Position numbers and translations under genes: made by a program. Positions 23,885 to 33,321 of a stretch of DNA of 64,000 bases are shown here, piece by piece; within the stretch, counting starts at the first letter, position 1, and the number at the start of each line of letters is the position of its first letter. The DNA comes from Ichthyenterobacterium magnum (GTDB lineage: Bacteria; Bacteroidota; Bacteroidia; Flavobacteriales; Flavobacteriaceae). The notes below the pieces were generated by a model, which did not search any database, was not told where the DNA came from, and worked only from the letters and a program-made list of their open reading frames with translations. Location of the stretch: contig NZ_RAQJ01000001.1 in assembly GCF_003610635.1 (NCBI RefSeq), forward strand, positions 1-64,000, written 5' to 3'.

Positions 23885-23906
23885 CAAATATAGTAAGGAT
23901 TCCTAA
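23885..23906 (-). promoter_or_regulatory. Promoter and MarR-type operator of the thioredoxin-like gene
   Basis: Minus-strand -7 box TATATTTG (23885-23892) matches TAnnTTTG, and the operator TAAGGATTCCTAA (23894-23906 on the plus strand; one change from the perfect palindrome) lies one base upstream of it, in the spacer between -7 and -33. The placement mirrors that at the MarR gene. Confidence 0.65.
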
Positions 23907-23969
23907 CTATAAAAATTATTTAGCTATTATTTTTATATTATCTCTTAAATATATTGGGAAATTGAGTGA

Positions 23970-26171
23970 TTAGTTGGCTACTTCACTCATAAATTTTATA
24001 CGGTATAAGCGTAATTCTTCGTCTTCATAATCGCCTTCAAACTCTTCTATAGCATCAGAAATTTTATCGGTTTCAGATTCCATAAAATAGTCATGAATCT
24101 CTTCTTGCTGGTCTTCATCTAGAACCTCATCAATCCAATAATTGATATTTAATTTTGTTCCAGAAAAGACAATAGCTTCCATTTCTTTAATAAATTCGGG
24201 CATTTTCATCCCTTTAGAAGATGCAATATCATCTAATGGCAATTTACGATCTACATTTTGAATGATGTATAACTTTAATGCTGAATTTGAGCCTGTACTT
24301 TTAACAACAAAATCGTCAGGACGCATAATATCATTGTCTTCTACATATTGAGAAATCAATGCTATAAAATCACTACCATATTTTTTAGCTTTTCCGTCTC
24401 CAACTCCATGAACGTTACTTAACTCTTCAAGTGTCATTGGATATTTTAAAGCCATATCTTCTAACGATGGGTCTTGAAAAATAACAAATGGTGGCACGCC
24501 TAAATGTTTTGCATTACGTTTACGTAAATCTCTAAGCATGCTCATTAGTTTTTCGTCGGCAACGCCTCCACCACTTTTTGCAGCTGTAATAATAGTATCG
24601 TCTGTACCTTCATCAAACACATGGTCTTCTGTCATCATAAATGACTGAGGCGTTTTTATATACGCTCTACCTTCTGGAGATAATCTTAAAACACCATAAG
24701 TTTCAATATCTTTTTTAAGGTAGCCGGCTACTAAAACCTGACGTATTAACGCCATCCAATACCGTTTATCTTTAGCTTTACCAATTCCGAAAAAAGGTTG
24801 CGTATCAGTTTTATGAGAAGAAATTAGTGCATTAGTAATACCTATTAATACTTGAACTAGGTCTTTAGATTTATATTTCTCATTGGTTTTATCTACAGTT
24901 TCTAGAAGTATTGAAACTTCATTTTGAGCTTCGTGTTGCTTTTTAGGATGGCGTACGTTATCATCCATATCACCACCTTCACCTGTAGCGTTATCAAATT
25001 CTTCTCCAAAATAATGTAGAATAAATTTACGTCTAGATATCGAGCTTTCTGCAAAAGCAACTACTTCTTGTAGTAAGGCTTGACCAATCTCTTGCTCTGC
25101 AACGGGCTTACCAGACATAAATTTTTCAAGTTTCTCTATATCTTTATAAGCATAATACGCCAAACAATGCCCTTCGCCACCATCACGTCCTGCACGACCA
25201 GTTTCTTGATAATAACTCTCAATACTCTTTGGCATATCATGATGTATCACAAAACGTACATCAGGCTTATCGATTCCCATACCAAAAGCAATTGTAGCAA
25301 CAACAACATCTGTGTCTTCCATTAAAAACATGTCTTGATGCTTTACTCTAGTTTTAGGGTCTAAACCAGCATGATAAGGCACAGCTTTTATTCCATTAAC
25401 TTGTAATACTTGTGCTAATTCTTCTACTCTTTTTCTGCTTAAACAATATATAATACCAGATTTGCCTTCATTTTGTTTTACAAATCTTATAATATCTGCA
25501 TCTACATTTTTAGTTTTTGGTCGTATTTCGTAATACAAATTAGGTCTGTTAAACGACGCTTTAAAAGTAGTAGCATTAGTAATATCTAAACTTTTTAAAA
25601 TATCCTCTTGTACTTTAGGCGTAGCTGTAGCTGTTAAACCTACAATAGGTATATTATCTCCTATACGCTTAATAATATGGCGTAGATTTCTGTATTCTGG
25701 TCTAAAATCATGACCCCATTCACTAATACAATGCGCTTCATCAACAGCCATAAATGTAATAGTAACGGTTCTTAAAAACTCAACATGTTCTTCTTTGGTA
25801 AGAGATTCTGGAGCTACATATAGTAACTTAGTAACACCGTTTTTAATGTCTTCTTTTACACGCTTAACTTCAGTTTTATTTAATGACGAATTTAAAACAT
25901 GAGCAATGCCTTCTTCTTTAGATATACCTCTAATAGCATCAACTTGGTTTTTCATTAATGCAATAAGTGGCGATACTATAATTGCAGTTCCGTCTTTTAT
26001 TAAAGCTGGTAATTGGTAACAGAGTGATTTTCCACCACCTGTTGGCATAATAACGAAAGTATTCTCGTTAGCGACAACACTTTTAATGACTTGTTCTTGA
26101 AGTCCTTTAAACTTAGAAAAACCAAAATATTTTTTTAGCTCTGAATGTAAGTCAATTTCTTTGCTACTCAT
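23970..26171 (-). CDS. recQ: ATP-dependent DNA helicase RecQ
   Basis: 733 residues. The helicase core (about 1-340) has Walker A in IMPTGGGKSLCYQLPA, the DEAH box with aromatic-rich loop (VDEAHCISEWGHDFRPEYR), and motif VI QETGRAGRDG. A zinc/RQC region follows (about 345-520), then an HRDC domain (about 530-620, LRKRNAKHLGVPPFVIFQD) and an acidic C-terminal extension. Length is normal for the flavobacterial form, longer than E. coli RecQ (about 610). It unwinds DNA 3'-5' in recombination repair. Divergent from kdsD with 59 bp between starts. Confidence 0.96.
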   Translation of the reverse strand: MSSKEIDLHSELKKYFGFSKFKGLQEQVIKSVVANENTFVIMPTGGGKSLCYQLPALIKDGTAIIVSPLIALMKNQVDAIRGISKEEGIAHVLNSSLNKTEVKRVKEDIKNGVTKLLYVAPESLTKEEHVEFLRTVTITFMAVDEAHCISEWGHDFRPEYRNLRHIIKRIGDNIPIVGLTATATPKVQEDILKSLDITNATTFKASFNRPNLYYEIRPKTKNVDADIIRFVKQNEGKSGIIYCLSRKRVEELAQVLQVNGIKAVPYHAGLDPKTRVKHQDMFLMEDTDVVVATIAFGMGIDKPDVRFVIHHDMPKSIESYYQETGRAGRDGGEGHCLAYYAYKDIEKLEKFMSGKPVAEQEIGQALLQEVVAFAESSISRRKFILHYFGEEFDNATGEGGDMDDNVRHPKKQHEAQNEVSILLETVDKTNEKYKSKDLVQVLIGITNALISSHKTDTQPFFGIGKAKDKRYWMALIRQVLVAGYLKKDIETYGVLRLSPEGRAYIKTPQSFMMTEDHVFDEGTDDTIITAAKSGGGVADEKLMSMLRDLRKRNAKHLGVPPFVIFQDPSLEDMALKYPMTLEELSNVHGVGDGKAKKYGSDFIALISQYVEDNDIMRPDDFVVKSTGSNSALKLYIIQNVDRKLPLDDIASSKGMKMPEFIKEMEAIVFSGTKLNINYWIDEVLDEDQQEEIHDYFMESETDKISDAIEEFEGDYEDEELRLYRIKFMSEVAN

Positions 26172-26193
26172 TAATCCCTATTAGTATTTTATA

Positions 26194-26201
26194 TACATTT
26201 G
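26194..26201 (+). promoter_or_regulatory. Bacteroidota -7 box upstream of kdsD
   Basis: TACATTTG matches TAnnTTTG, 30 bp upstream of the kdsD ATG at 26231 in the short recQ/kdsD divergent interval. No clear -33 TTG at the usual distance. Confidence 0.5.
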
Positions 26202-26230
26202 CAGAAGACTAAAGATAACAATTTCTTTAA

Positions 26231-27226
26231 ATGCATCAAACTCAAAAAAAAATAATTTTGAACATTAACAATTCGATTCTAAATACTGCAAAAAAAACTA
26301 TAAATTTAGAGAGTAAAGCAATTTCAAATTTAAATGATTTACTGACTGATGATTTTGCTGATGCGGTATCACTAATGTACAATTCTAAAGGAAGAGTTGT
26401 AATTACCGGAATAGGCAAAAGCGCTATTATAGCCAATAAAATTGTAGCAACTTTAAACTCTACTGGAACACCTTCTGTTTTTATGCATGCTGCAGATGCA
26501 ATTCATGGTGATTTAGGTTTGATTCTAGAAGATGATGTTGTCATTTGTATTTCGAAAAGTGGAAACACACCAGAAATTAAAGTTTTAGTACCACTTATTA
26601 AGAATGCAAAAAATAAAATGATTGCTATTACAGGAAATTTAAATTCTTTTTTAGCACAACAAGCTGATTATATTCTTAATGCATTTGTCGAACAGGAAGC
26701 TTGCCCTAATAACTTAGCGCCAACAACTAGTACAACAGCACAATTAGTTATTGGTGATGCTTTAGCTGTTTGCTTGTTAGAATTAAGAGGGTTTTCTAGT
26801 AAAGATTTTGCTAAATATCATCCAGGTGGTGCTTTAGGCAAACGTCTTTATTTACGTGTAAATGATCTTTCATCTGTAAACAAAAAACCTCAAGTAGCCT
26901 TAAAAACTAGTGTAAAACAGGTTATCGTAGAGATATCTGAAAAAATGCTTGGTGTAACTGCTGTAGTAGAAAACAATAAAATTGTTGGTATAATCACAGA
27001 TGGTGATTTAAGGCGAATGCTTACTAAAAGTGATGCTTTTATACACTTAACAGCTAAAGATATTATGAGTAGTAATCCAAAACGTATTGATGAAAACGCT
27101 ATGGCTGTTGATGCAATGGAAGTTATGGAAAACAACGGTATTTCTCAATTGTTAGTTGAAGACAATAATGGTGATTATGCTGGAATAGTTCACCTACATG
27201 ATTTAATAAAAGAAGGTATTATATAA
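26231..27226 (+). CDS. kdsD: Arabinose-5-phosphate isomerase (KpsF/GutQ family)
   Basis: 331 residues: an SIS sugar-isomerase domain (about 30-195; GRVVITGIGKSAIIANKIVA, HAADAIHGDLGLI, ICISKSGNTPEI) followed by paired CBS domains (about 215-330; GIITDGDLRRML, GISQLLVEDNNGDYAG). It converts ribulose 5-phosphate to arabinose 5-phosphate, the first committed step to Kdo for lipopolysaccharide. Full length for the family. Its stop overlaps the tatC start by one base (TAATG), so the two are coupled, and lptB follows three genes on, consistent with envelope biogenesis. Confidence 0.92.
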   Translation: MHQTQKKIILNINNSILNTAKKTINLESKAISNLNDLLTDDFADAVSLMYNSKGRVVITGIGKSAIIANKIVATLNSTGTPSVFMHAADAIHGDLGLILEDDVVICISKSGNTPEIKVLVPLIKNAKNKMIAITGNLNSFLAQQADYILNAFVEQEACPNNLAPTTSTTAQLVIGDALAVCLLELRGFSSKDFAKYHPGGALGKRLYLRVNDLSSVNKKPQVALKTSVKQVIVEISEKMLGVTAVVENNKIVGIITDGDLRRMLTKSDAFIHLTAKDIMSSNPKRIDENAMAVDAMEVMENNGISQLLVEDNNGDYAGIVHLHDLIKEGII

Positions 27227-28047
27227 TGGCAAAACATCATACCAATGAAATGTCTTTTTTAGATCATCTTGAAGATTTAAGATGGCATTTAATTCGTGCA
27301 ACACTAGCAATTGTAATTGCTGGTTTTGCAGCTTTTATAATGTCTGACTTTATTTTTGACACTATTATATTTGGTCCAAAAAAATTAAGTTTCCCAACTT
27401 ATAAATGGTTATGTAAAATTTCGACATTTATAGGTATTGACACTACGTTTTGCGCAGATGAGTTTCCATTTTCTATTCAAAACAGAACAATGGGCGGCCA
27501 ATTTTCGGCACATATTTGGACCTCAATAACTACCGGTTTTGTGGTTGCATTTCCGTATGTGATTTACCAATTCTGGAAATTTATAAGTCCTGGTTTGCAT
27601 GCAAATGAGCGCAAACACTCTAGAGGTTTTATTATCATTTCATCACTTTTATTTTTCTTAGGTGTCCTTTTTGGATATTATATTGTAACACCTTTATCAA
27701 TCAATTTTTTAGGGACTTATAATGTGAGTAATGAAATTTCAAACGAGATAGATATTAGTTCTTATATAGCATTAGTAAGGTCTTCAGCTATTGCTTCGGG
27801 TTTAATTTTTGAGCTTCCAATTATCATCTATTTTTTAACCAAAATAGGATTGGTTACACCTAAATTTTTAAAGAAGTACAGAAAATTTGCTTTGGTTATT
27901 GTTTTAATTCTTTCAGCAATTATAACACCTCCAGATATTGCTAGTCAAATTATAGTAGCCATACCAATATTAATATTATACCAAGTGAGTATTTATATTT
28001 CAAAAATGGTAGTTAAAAATCAAAAGAAAAAAGAAAAACATGTCTGA
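27226..28047 (+). CDS. tatC: Twin-arginine translocase subunit TatC
   Basis: 273 residues with six transmembrane helices. The hallmark N-terminus is present (MSFLDHLEDLRWHLIRA), as are FVVAFPYVIYQFWKFISPGL, the conserved Glu/Phe region around GLIFELPIIIYF, and ILSAIITPPDIASQIIVAIP before the last helix. A cytoplasmic Lys-rich tail ends the protein. TatC recognises twin-arginine signal peptides and moves folded proteins across the inner membrane. Overlaps kdsD by one base and the next gene by 8 bases; no tatA is nearby. Confidence 0.95.
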   Translation: MAKHHTNEMSFLDHLEDLRWHLIRATLAIVIAGFAAFIMSDFIFDTIIFGPKKLSFPTYKWLCKISTFIGIDTTFCADEFPFSIQNRTMGGQFSAHIWTSITTGFVVAFPYVIYQFWKFISPGLHANERKHSRGFIIISSLLFFLGVLFGYYIVTPLSINFLGTYNVSNEISNEIDISSYIALVRSSAIASGLIFELPIIIYFLTKIGLVTPKFLKKYRKFALVIVLILSAIITPPDIASQIIVAIPILILYQVSIYISKMVVKNQKKKEKHV

Positions 28048-28387
28048 TATCGTAAAAGAATTTAATGACTATCGTTCTAAAATGAACGCTAACATTTTAG
28101 CAGATAATAATAAAATTATAAAGCGCATTTTTAATTTAGATACTAATGCTTTTGCCGAAGGTGCTTTAGATAAAAAAACCAAAGAGCTTTTAGGTTTAGT
28201 TGCTTCTACCGTTTTACGTTGCGATGATTGTATAAAGTATCATTTAGAAGCTAGCCATAAAGAAGGTTTAAAAAAGGAAGAGGTTGTTGAAGCTTTAGGT
28301 ATTGCTACTTTAGTAGGCGGTACCATAGTAATTCCGCATTTACGACGTGCTTATGAGTTTTGGGATGCTTTAGAAACTGAGCGTTAA
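28040..28387 (+). CDS. Carboxymuconolactone decarboxylase/AhpD-like protein
   Basis: 115 residues, the usual size. The AhpD-type redox motif is C-D-D-C in VLRCDDCIKYHLEASHKEG, with the conserved His two turns later and GIATLVGGTIVIPHLRRAYE afterwards. Probably a cytoplasmic thiol-based peroxidase-like protein; the substrate is unknown. Its start overlaps the end of tatC by 8 bases, so it belongs to the kdsD-tatC operon. A second, more distant family member is at 12349. Confidence 0.9.
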   Translation: MSDIVKEFNDYRSKMNANILADNNKIIKRIFNLDTNAFAEGALDKKTKELLGLVASTVLRCDDCIKYHLEASHKEGLKKEEVVEALGIATLVGGTIVIPHLRRAYEFWDALETER

Positions 28388-28461
28388 ACTTTTAATAAAT
28401 TAAAATACCTAAACCTAGTAGTATATACGATTTTACTATTTTAGCGTTTATTACCTAGTAT

Positions 28462-29202
28462 ATGAAGTTAAGAGCCGATAATTTAATGAAGTCCTACAGC
28501 GGACGAAAAGTTGTAAAAGATGTATCTTTAGAAGTTAACCAAGGAGAAATTGTTGGGCTTTTAGGACCTAATGGTGCTGGAAAAACAACTTCGTTTTATA
28601 TGATTGTTGGTTTAATAAAACCTAATGGTGGTAGCATTCATCTGGATAATACAAATATTACAAATTACCCAATGTACAAACGTGCTCAAAATGGTATTGG
28701 TTATTTAGCACAAGAAGCTTCGGTTTTTAGAAAACTAAGTATTGAGGACAATATTTTAAGCGTTCTACAACTAACTAAACTTAGTAAAAAGGAACAGTTA
28801 GATAAAATGGAATCGTTAATTGATGAGTTTAGTTTAGGTCATATTAGAAAAAACAGAGGCGATTTATTATCTGGTGGTGAAAGACGTCGTACAGAAATTG
28901 CTCGTGCATTAGCTACAGACCCAAATTTTATTTTATTAGATGAGCCATTTGCTGGAGTTGATCCAGTTGCTGTAGAAGACATACAACGTATTATAGCCCA
29001 ATTAACAAAGAAAAATATTGGTATCTTAATAACCGACCATAACGTACAAGAAACCTTAGCGATTACAGACAGAACGTACTTAATGTTTGAAGGAAGTATC
29101 TTAAAAGCTGGTGAACCAGAAGAACTAGCTAGTGACGAAATGGTACGTAAAGTATACTTGGGTCAAAACTTTGAGTTACGTAAAAAGAAATTGGAGTTTT
29201 AA
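28462..29202 (+). CDS. lptB: LPS export ABC transporter ATP-binding protein LptB
   Basis: 246 residues. Walker [22 protein letters not shown]-loop region [20 protein letters not shown], signature [15 protein letters not shown] and Walker [20 protein letters not shown] with the switch His in [11 protein letters not shown]. The [10 protein letters not shown] and [11 protein letters not shown] stretches are specific to LptB. It is the cytoplasmic ATPase that powers extraction of lipopolysaccharide by LptFG. A 74-bp gap separates it from the upstream gene, so it may have its own promoter. Confidence 0.95.
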   Translation: MKLRADNLMKSYSGRKVVKDVSLEVNQGEIVGLLGPNGAGKTTSFYMIVGLIKPNGGSIHLDNTNITNYPMYKRAQNGIGYLAQEASVFRKLSIEDNILSVLQLTKLSKKEQLDKMESLIDEFSLGHIRKNRGDLLSGGERRRTEIARALATDPNFILLDEPFAGVDPVAVEDIQRIIAQLTKKNIGILITDHNVQETLAITDRTYLMFEGSILKAGEPEELASDEMVRKVYLGQNFELRKKKLEF

Positions 29203-29264
29203 AATTCTTCAAGCAATTACTCAAAAAACAACAAAGACCTAAAAAGCTTAATTAGTAACTACAC

Positions 29265-30155
29265 TTATATATTTTTATTTTTCTTAAAAAGAATACTGAT
29301 AATTTTTTTTATTAGTTTAACAACTATTAATGCTACTGCTCCTACTAACAACCCAACAATAAAATCTCTGAGCATAGATGGAAGATCTTCCAAGAAATGA
29401 TGTAAAAATTCTAGGTTATGCACAAATATTCCTCCTGCAACTAGAAGTAATGCAATCGTTCCTATAACCGATAAACTTTTAATAATTTTTGGCAAGGCTT
29501 TGACTAAAATTGTTCCAATAGTATATGAAATTCCTTTATTTCCATTACTCATTTTAATTAATCGAAAACCTAGATCATCCATTCTAACGATAAGAGCTAC
29601 AATACCATAAACTCCAGCAGTAGCAATAACAGCTACTATTGAAACCACTAAAATTTGAAATAATAAATCTCTTCCAACAACAGTCCCTAAAGCTATAATT
29701 ATAATTTCTACAGAAAGTATAAAATCGGTTACAATAGCCGATTTTATTTTAGACTTCTCTATAACTAAAAGTTCTTCTTTAGAAAAATCTTCTTTTAATT
29801 CAACTATTTTTTCCTGATGATGAGGCACAAAATATTCAAATATTTTTTCAGCTCCTTCATAAGCTAAATACATACCACCAAGCACTAAAATAACAATTAC
29901 AGCCCAAGGCAGGAATGCACTCAATAAAAATGCTATAGGCAAAATGATAATTTTATTTAGCATTGAACCTTTAGTTATAGCCCAAAGCACAGGAATCTCT
30001 CTAGAAGATACAAATCCAGATGCTTTTTCGGCATTTACAGCCAAGTCATCACCCAAAATACCAGCTGTTTTTTTAGTAGTAATTTTACTCATTGCAGCAA
30101 CATCATCCATGAGTGCTCCAATATCATCTAATAATGCAAAAAATCCTGATGCCAT
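29265..30155 (-). CDS. DUF808 family membrane protein (YedI-like)
   Basis: 296 residues. The N-terminus (MASGFFALLDDIGALMDDVA, AMSKITTKKTAGILGDDLAV) is the signature of the DUF808/YedI family. Eight or so hydrophobic helices follow, with basic loops and a lysine-rich C-terminus (KKIISILFKKNKNI). Inner-membrane protein of unknown function; some relatives are annotated as possible transporters without proof. It is 26 bp upstream of nothing on its own strand that is obviously related: its 3' end faces lptB, and pssA lies upstream on the same strand, 26 bp away. Confidence 0.9.
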   Translation of the reverse strand: MASGFFALLDDIGALMDDVAAMSKITTKKTAGILGDDLAVNAEKASGFVSSREIPVLWAITKGSMLNKIIILPIAFLLSAFLPWAVIVILVLGGMYLAYEGAEKIFEYFVPHHQEKIVELKEDFSKEELLVIEKSKIKSAIVTDFILSVEIIIIALGTVVGRDLLFQILVVSIVAVIATAGVYGIVALIVRMDDLGFRLIKMSNGNKGISYTIGTILVKALPKIIKSLSVIGTIALLLVAGGIFVHNLEFLHHFLEDLPSMLRDFIVGLLVGAVALIVVKLIKKIISILFKKNKNI

Positions 30156-30181
30156 TGATTTATATTAACTTTTTGAATATA

Positions 30182-30940
30182 TTATTTAGTTGTAAGATTT
30201 TTAAATACTGAAAGTATAATGTAAAGTGTAATGATTAAAGGAATTGCTACAAAATGTAATACCAACAAAAGAATTAAGCTTAAAATAATAAACACATATC
30301 TAACCGCATTACTTTTAAAGCTCCAATCCTTAAACTTTAAAGCAAATAGCTTAATCTTTGAATTTAATAAGTAACAACTCAAAAAGGTTAAACCGATTAA
30401 AAACCATTTATTAAGTATCACACTATTAATCAAATCATTACCTTGATATTCAAGAATTAATGGTAATGAAATAATAAGCAGCGTGTTTGCAGGTACAGGA
30501 AGACCTTTAAAATAACTTTGCTGATCTTCGTCTATATTAAATTTTGCTAACCTATATGCAGAAGCCAATGTAATACATAAGCCAATTAAAGCAATTGGTG
30601 CTAATTTAATGCCTTGCCAATCTATTAAAGCATTCCACTCATTAGAAACCGATGAAAATGCTGGAGCATCAACGCTCATTGCAATAAGTTTAAACATTAC
30701 TATTCCTGGCACCAAACCACTAGTAACCATATCTGCTAAAGAATCTAACTGAATTCCTAAATCACTCTGCACATTAAGTTTACGTGCAAAAAAACCATCA
30801 AAAAAATCGAAGAAAATACCTAAAAAAACAAAAATTGCTGCTAGAACAAAATTGTTATAAACAGCAAAGATAACTGCAATACTTCCGCATAATAAATTAA
30901 GAAGTGTTATTGCATTAGGAATGTAATTTTTTATTGCCAT
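30182..30940 (-). CDS. pssA: CDP-alcohol phosphatidyltransferase, probable phosphatidylserine synthase
   Basis: 252 residues with eight predicted membrane helices. The CDP-alcohol phosphotransferase motif D-G-x2-A-R-x8-G-x3-D-x3-D is intact (FFDGFFARKLNVQSDLG, then IQLDSLADMVTSG). The start (NYIPNAITLLNLLCGSIAVI) and length fit the PssA branch, which transfers the phosphatidyl group of CDP-diacylglycerol to serine, feeding phosphatidylethanolamine synthesis. Assignment to serine over another alcohol is by similarity only. Divergent from the PorV-like gene at 31063. Confidence 0.88.
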   Translation of the reverse strand: MAIKNYIPNAITLLNLLCGSIAVIFAVYNNFVLAAIFVFLGIFFDFFDGFFARKLNVQSDLGIQLDSLADMVTSGLVPGIVMFKLIAMSVDAPAFSSVSNEWNALIDWQGIKLAPIALIGLCITLASAYRLAKFNIDEDQQSYFKGLPVPANTLLIISLPLILEYQGNDLINSVILNKWFLIGLTFLSCYLLNSKIKLFALKFKDWSFKSNAVRYVFIILSLILLLVLHFVAIPLIITLYIILSVFKNLTTK

Positions 30941-31039
30941 AAATAAGATTTGTGTAAAAATAACAAACTATTTTCTACAAATGCAACTATCAGGCAATAA
31001 CTGAGTCATTTTGAAGTTTAATAGGTTAAAAATATTATG

Positions 31040-31047
31040 CATCTTTG
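31040..31047 (+). promoter_or_regulatory. Near-consensus -7 box upstream of the PorV/PorQ-like gene
   Basis: CATCTTTG matches TAnnTTTG at all but one base and lies 16 bp before the TTG at 31063. This implies a very short leader and helps exclude starts further upstream. Confidence 0.4.
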
Positions 31048-31062
31048 TAAAAATTTTTGCTA

Positions 31063-32133
31063 TTGAAAACATATCTATTCTTTGCACTAGCTTTAGTGTC
31101 ATTATTAAGCACTGCCCAAACCACGCGTAAATACTCTAATGAGTTTATGAACATTGGTGTTGATGCTGCAGCTTTAGGAATGAGTAATGCAGTAGTATCT
31201 CATACTGGAGATGTAAATTCTGGATATTGGAATCCTGCTGGATTGGTAAACCTAGAAGATAATCAATTAGCATTGTTACATTCTAGCTACTTCGCAAATA
31301 TTGCCTCTTACAATTACGCAGCATTTGCAATGCCTTTAGATGATAGAAGTGCCATTGCATTTTCTTTAATACGTTTTGGTGTTGACGATATTCTTGATAC
31401 CACACAATTAATTGATGACCAAGGAAATATTAACTATGATCGTATTAGTAAATTTTCTACAGCCGATTATGGTTTAACGTTTTCTTACGGAAGAAACCTA
31501 CCTATTCCTGGTTTAAGTTATGGTGTTAATGCAAAGGTAATTAGAAGAATTATAGGTGATTTTGCCACGTCTTGGGGATTTGGTTTAGATCTTGGTCTAC
31601 AGTTTGAAACTAAAAATGATTGGAAAATAGGTATCATGGCAAGAGACATTACAACTACATTTAATGCTTGGGCTTTTGATGATGATAAACTAGCTACAAT
31701 ACAAAATGCAATTGAAGGTCAAAATCAAACGGTTCCTGAAAGTTCTGAGATTACAATTCCTAAACTTCAAATAGGAATGTCGAAAAAGTTTATTTTTCAT
31801 TATGATTATTCGCTTTTAGCTTCGCTTGATTTAAATGTACGGTTTGAAGAAAATAACGATCTTATTTCTACTTCTTTTGCAAGTATTAATCCTGCTTTAG
31901 GTTTGGAGTTTGGCTATACAGATTTAGTGTTTTTAAGAGCTGGCGCGGGTAATTTTCAAAATGAATTACAAATTGATAATTCTGAAAATCTCACATTTCA
32001 ACCAAGCTTAGGTCTTGGTTTTAAATACAATGGTATACAAATAGATTATGCATTTACAGATATTGGAGACCAAAGTGTTGCTTTGTATTCTAATGTGTTT
32101 TCTTTAAAACTCGATTTTAGTATCTTTAGATAA
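31063..32133 (+). CDS. PorV/PorQ-family outer-membrane beta-barrel protein
   Basis: 356 residues from TTG at 31063 (MKTYLFFALALVSLLSTAQ); another TTG two codons upstream (31057) is possible, and no ATG is available. A signal peptide is followed by the family opening NIGVDAAALGMSNAVVS and VNSGYWNPAGLVNLEDNQLA, then alternating beta strands to the end (SLKLDFSIF). This FadL-like barrel family includes PorV and PorQ of type IX secretion. Which one, or a non-secretion paralogue, cannot be decided from sequence alone. Followed 10 bp downstream by a DUF4105 protein in the same operon. Confidence 0.87.
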   Translation: MKTYLFFALALVSLLSTAQTTRKYSNEFMNIGVDAAALGMSNAVVSHTGDVNSGYWNPAGLVNLEDNQLALLHSSYFANIASYNYAAFAMPLDDRSAIAFSLIRFGVDDILDTTQLIDDQGNINYDRISKFSTADYGLTFSYGRNLPIPGLSYGVNAKVIRRIIGDFATSWGFGLDLGLQFETKNDWKIGIMARDITTTFNAWAFDDDKLATIQNAIEGQNQTVPESSEITIPKLQIGMSKKFIFHYDYSLLASLDLNVRFEENNDLISTSFASINPALGLEFGYTDLVFLRAGAGNFQNELQIDNSENLTFQPSLGLGFKYNGIQIDYAFTDIGDQSVALYSNVFSLKLDFSIFR

Positions 32134-32143
32134 TACTTTTTTT

Positions 32144-33313
32144 ATGAAGATACGTTTTCTGCTCATTATTTGCCTATTCAGTTTTCAGCTCATAAATTCA
32201 CAAAAGCTATCTCAAAATGCAGAAATTAGTGTTTTAACTGTTGGTCCAGGAAACTCACTTAATGATGCTTTTGGCCATAATGCATTTAGAATTAAAGATG
32301 TTGCAAATGGGTTTGATTTAGTGTATGGTTATGGCGAATATGATTTTGATGCTCCAAATTTTTATTTAAAGTTTGCTCAAGGAAAACTTAATTACTTATT
32401 GAGTAAAACAAATTTTAATCGATTTTATAGAGGCTATGTTTATCAAAACAGAACTATTAATGAACAAGTTTTAAATTTATCTGCTACTGAAAAACAAAAA
32501 CTTTTTGATTTTTTACAGAACAACTATAAACCAGAAAACAGGAGGTATTTATACGATTTCTTTTATGATAATTGCGCCACTAAAATTAGAGATGTTGCTC
32601 AAAATGCATCAGAACGCGAAATAACGTTTAATAATATTAGAAATTTTGAACATAAAACGTTCAGAAATCTTATTCATGAGCATGTTAACAGAAATTCGTG
32701 GGGAAGTTTTGGTATTGATATTGCTTTAGGCTCTGTTATTGATCAACCAGCCACGCTTAATGAACATATGTATTTACCAAAATACATTTTTGAGTGTTTT
32801 GAAAATGCAACTTTAAGTCCATCTGAAAATCTTGTAAAATCTACTAAAACTTTATACAAAAAAAAGGAAACTAATACTTCAGAGAATTTACTTTTTAGTC
32901 CTTTAGTAGTATTAAGTATCATTAGTTTTTTAATACTTTTAGTTACTTATTTTGATTATAAAAAACTTAAGCGAAGTAATTGGTTAGATGTTTTACTATT
33001 TAGTCTTACTGGTATTATAGGCTTACTTATTTTACTACTCTGGTTTGCTACAGATCATAGTGCTACAGCTCAAAATTATAATTTGCTTTGGGCATTCCCG
33101 TTTAATAGTATAGCTCTGTTTCAACTATTTAAAAACCCAGTAAAAATCTGGTTTGTTAAGTATTTAAAGTTTTTAGTAATTATGCTTTGTCTATTAACAT
33201 TACATTGGATTGTAGGTATTCAAGTATATGCTATAGGATTGATTCCTCTTTTAATTGCATTATTTATAAGATATATGTATCTCATAAAATACTTTAATAC
33301 AGTTTCTAAATAG
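32144..33313 (+). CDS. DUF4105/Lnb-type membrane protein
   Basis: 389 residues. A signal peptide (LLIICLFSFQLINSQK) is followed by a DUF4105 domain (about 22-190): AEISVLTVGPGNSLNDAFGH with the conserved His, AFRIKD, VYGYGEYDFDAPNFYLKFAQ, and FFYDNCATKIRDV with the conserved Cys. The C-terminal third (about 250-385) has five membrane helices. DUF4105 proteins include Lnb, a lipoprotein N-acyltransferase described in Bacteroides, so triacylation of outer-membrane lipoproteins is a likely role. The His and Cys fit a catalytic dyad. Same operon as the PorV-like gene; convergent with the sugar transferase at 33322. Confidence 0.85.
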   Translation: MKIRFLLIICLFSFQLINSQKLSQNAEISVLTVGPGNSLNDAFGHNAFRIKDVANGFDLVYGYGEYDFDAPNFYLKFAQGKLNYLLSKTNFNRFYRGYVYQNRTINEQVLNLSATEKQKLFDFLQNNYKPENRRYLYDFFYDNCATKIRDVAQNASEREITFNNIRNFEHKTFRNLIHEHVNRNSWGSFGIDIALGSVIDQPATLNEHMYLPKYIFECFENATLSPSENLVKSTKTLYKKKETNTSENLLFSPLVVLSIISFLILLVTYFDYKKLKRSNWLDVLLFSLTGIIGLLILLLWFATDHSATAQNYNLLWAFPFNSIALFQLFKNPVKIWFVKYLKFLVIMLCLLTLHWIVGIQVYAIGLIPLLIALFIRYMYLIKYFNTVSK

Positions 33314-33321
33314 CTTTAAAA

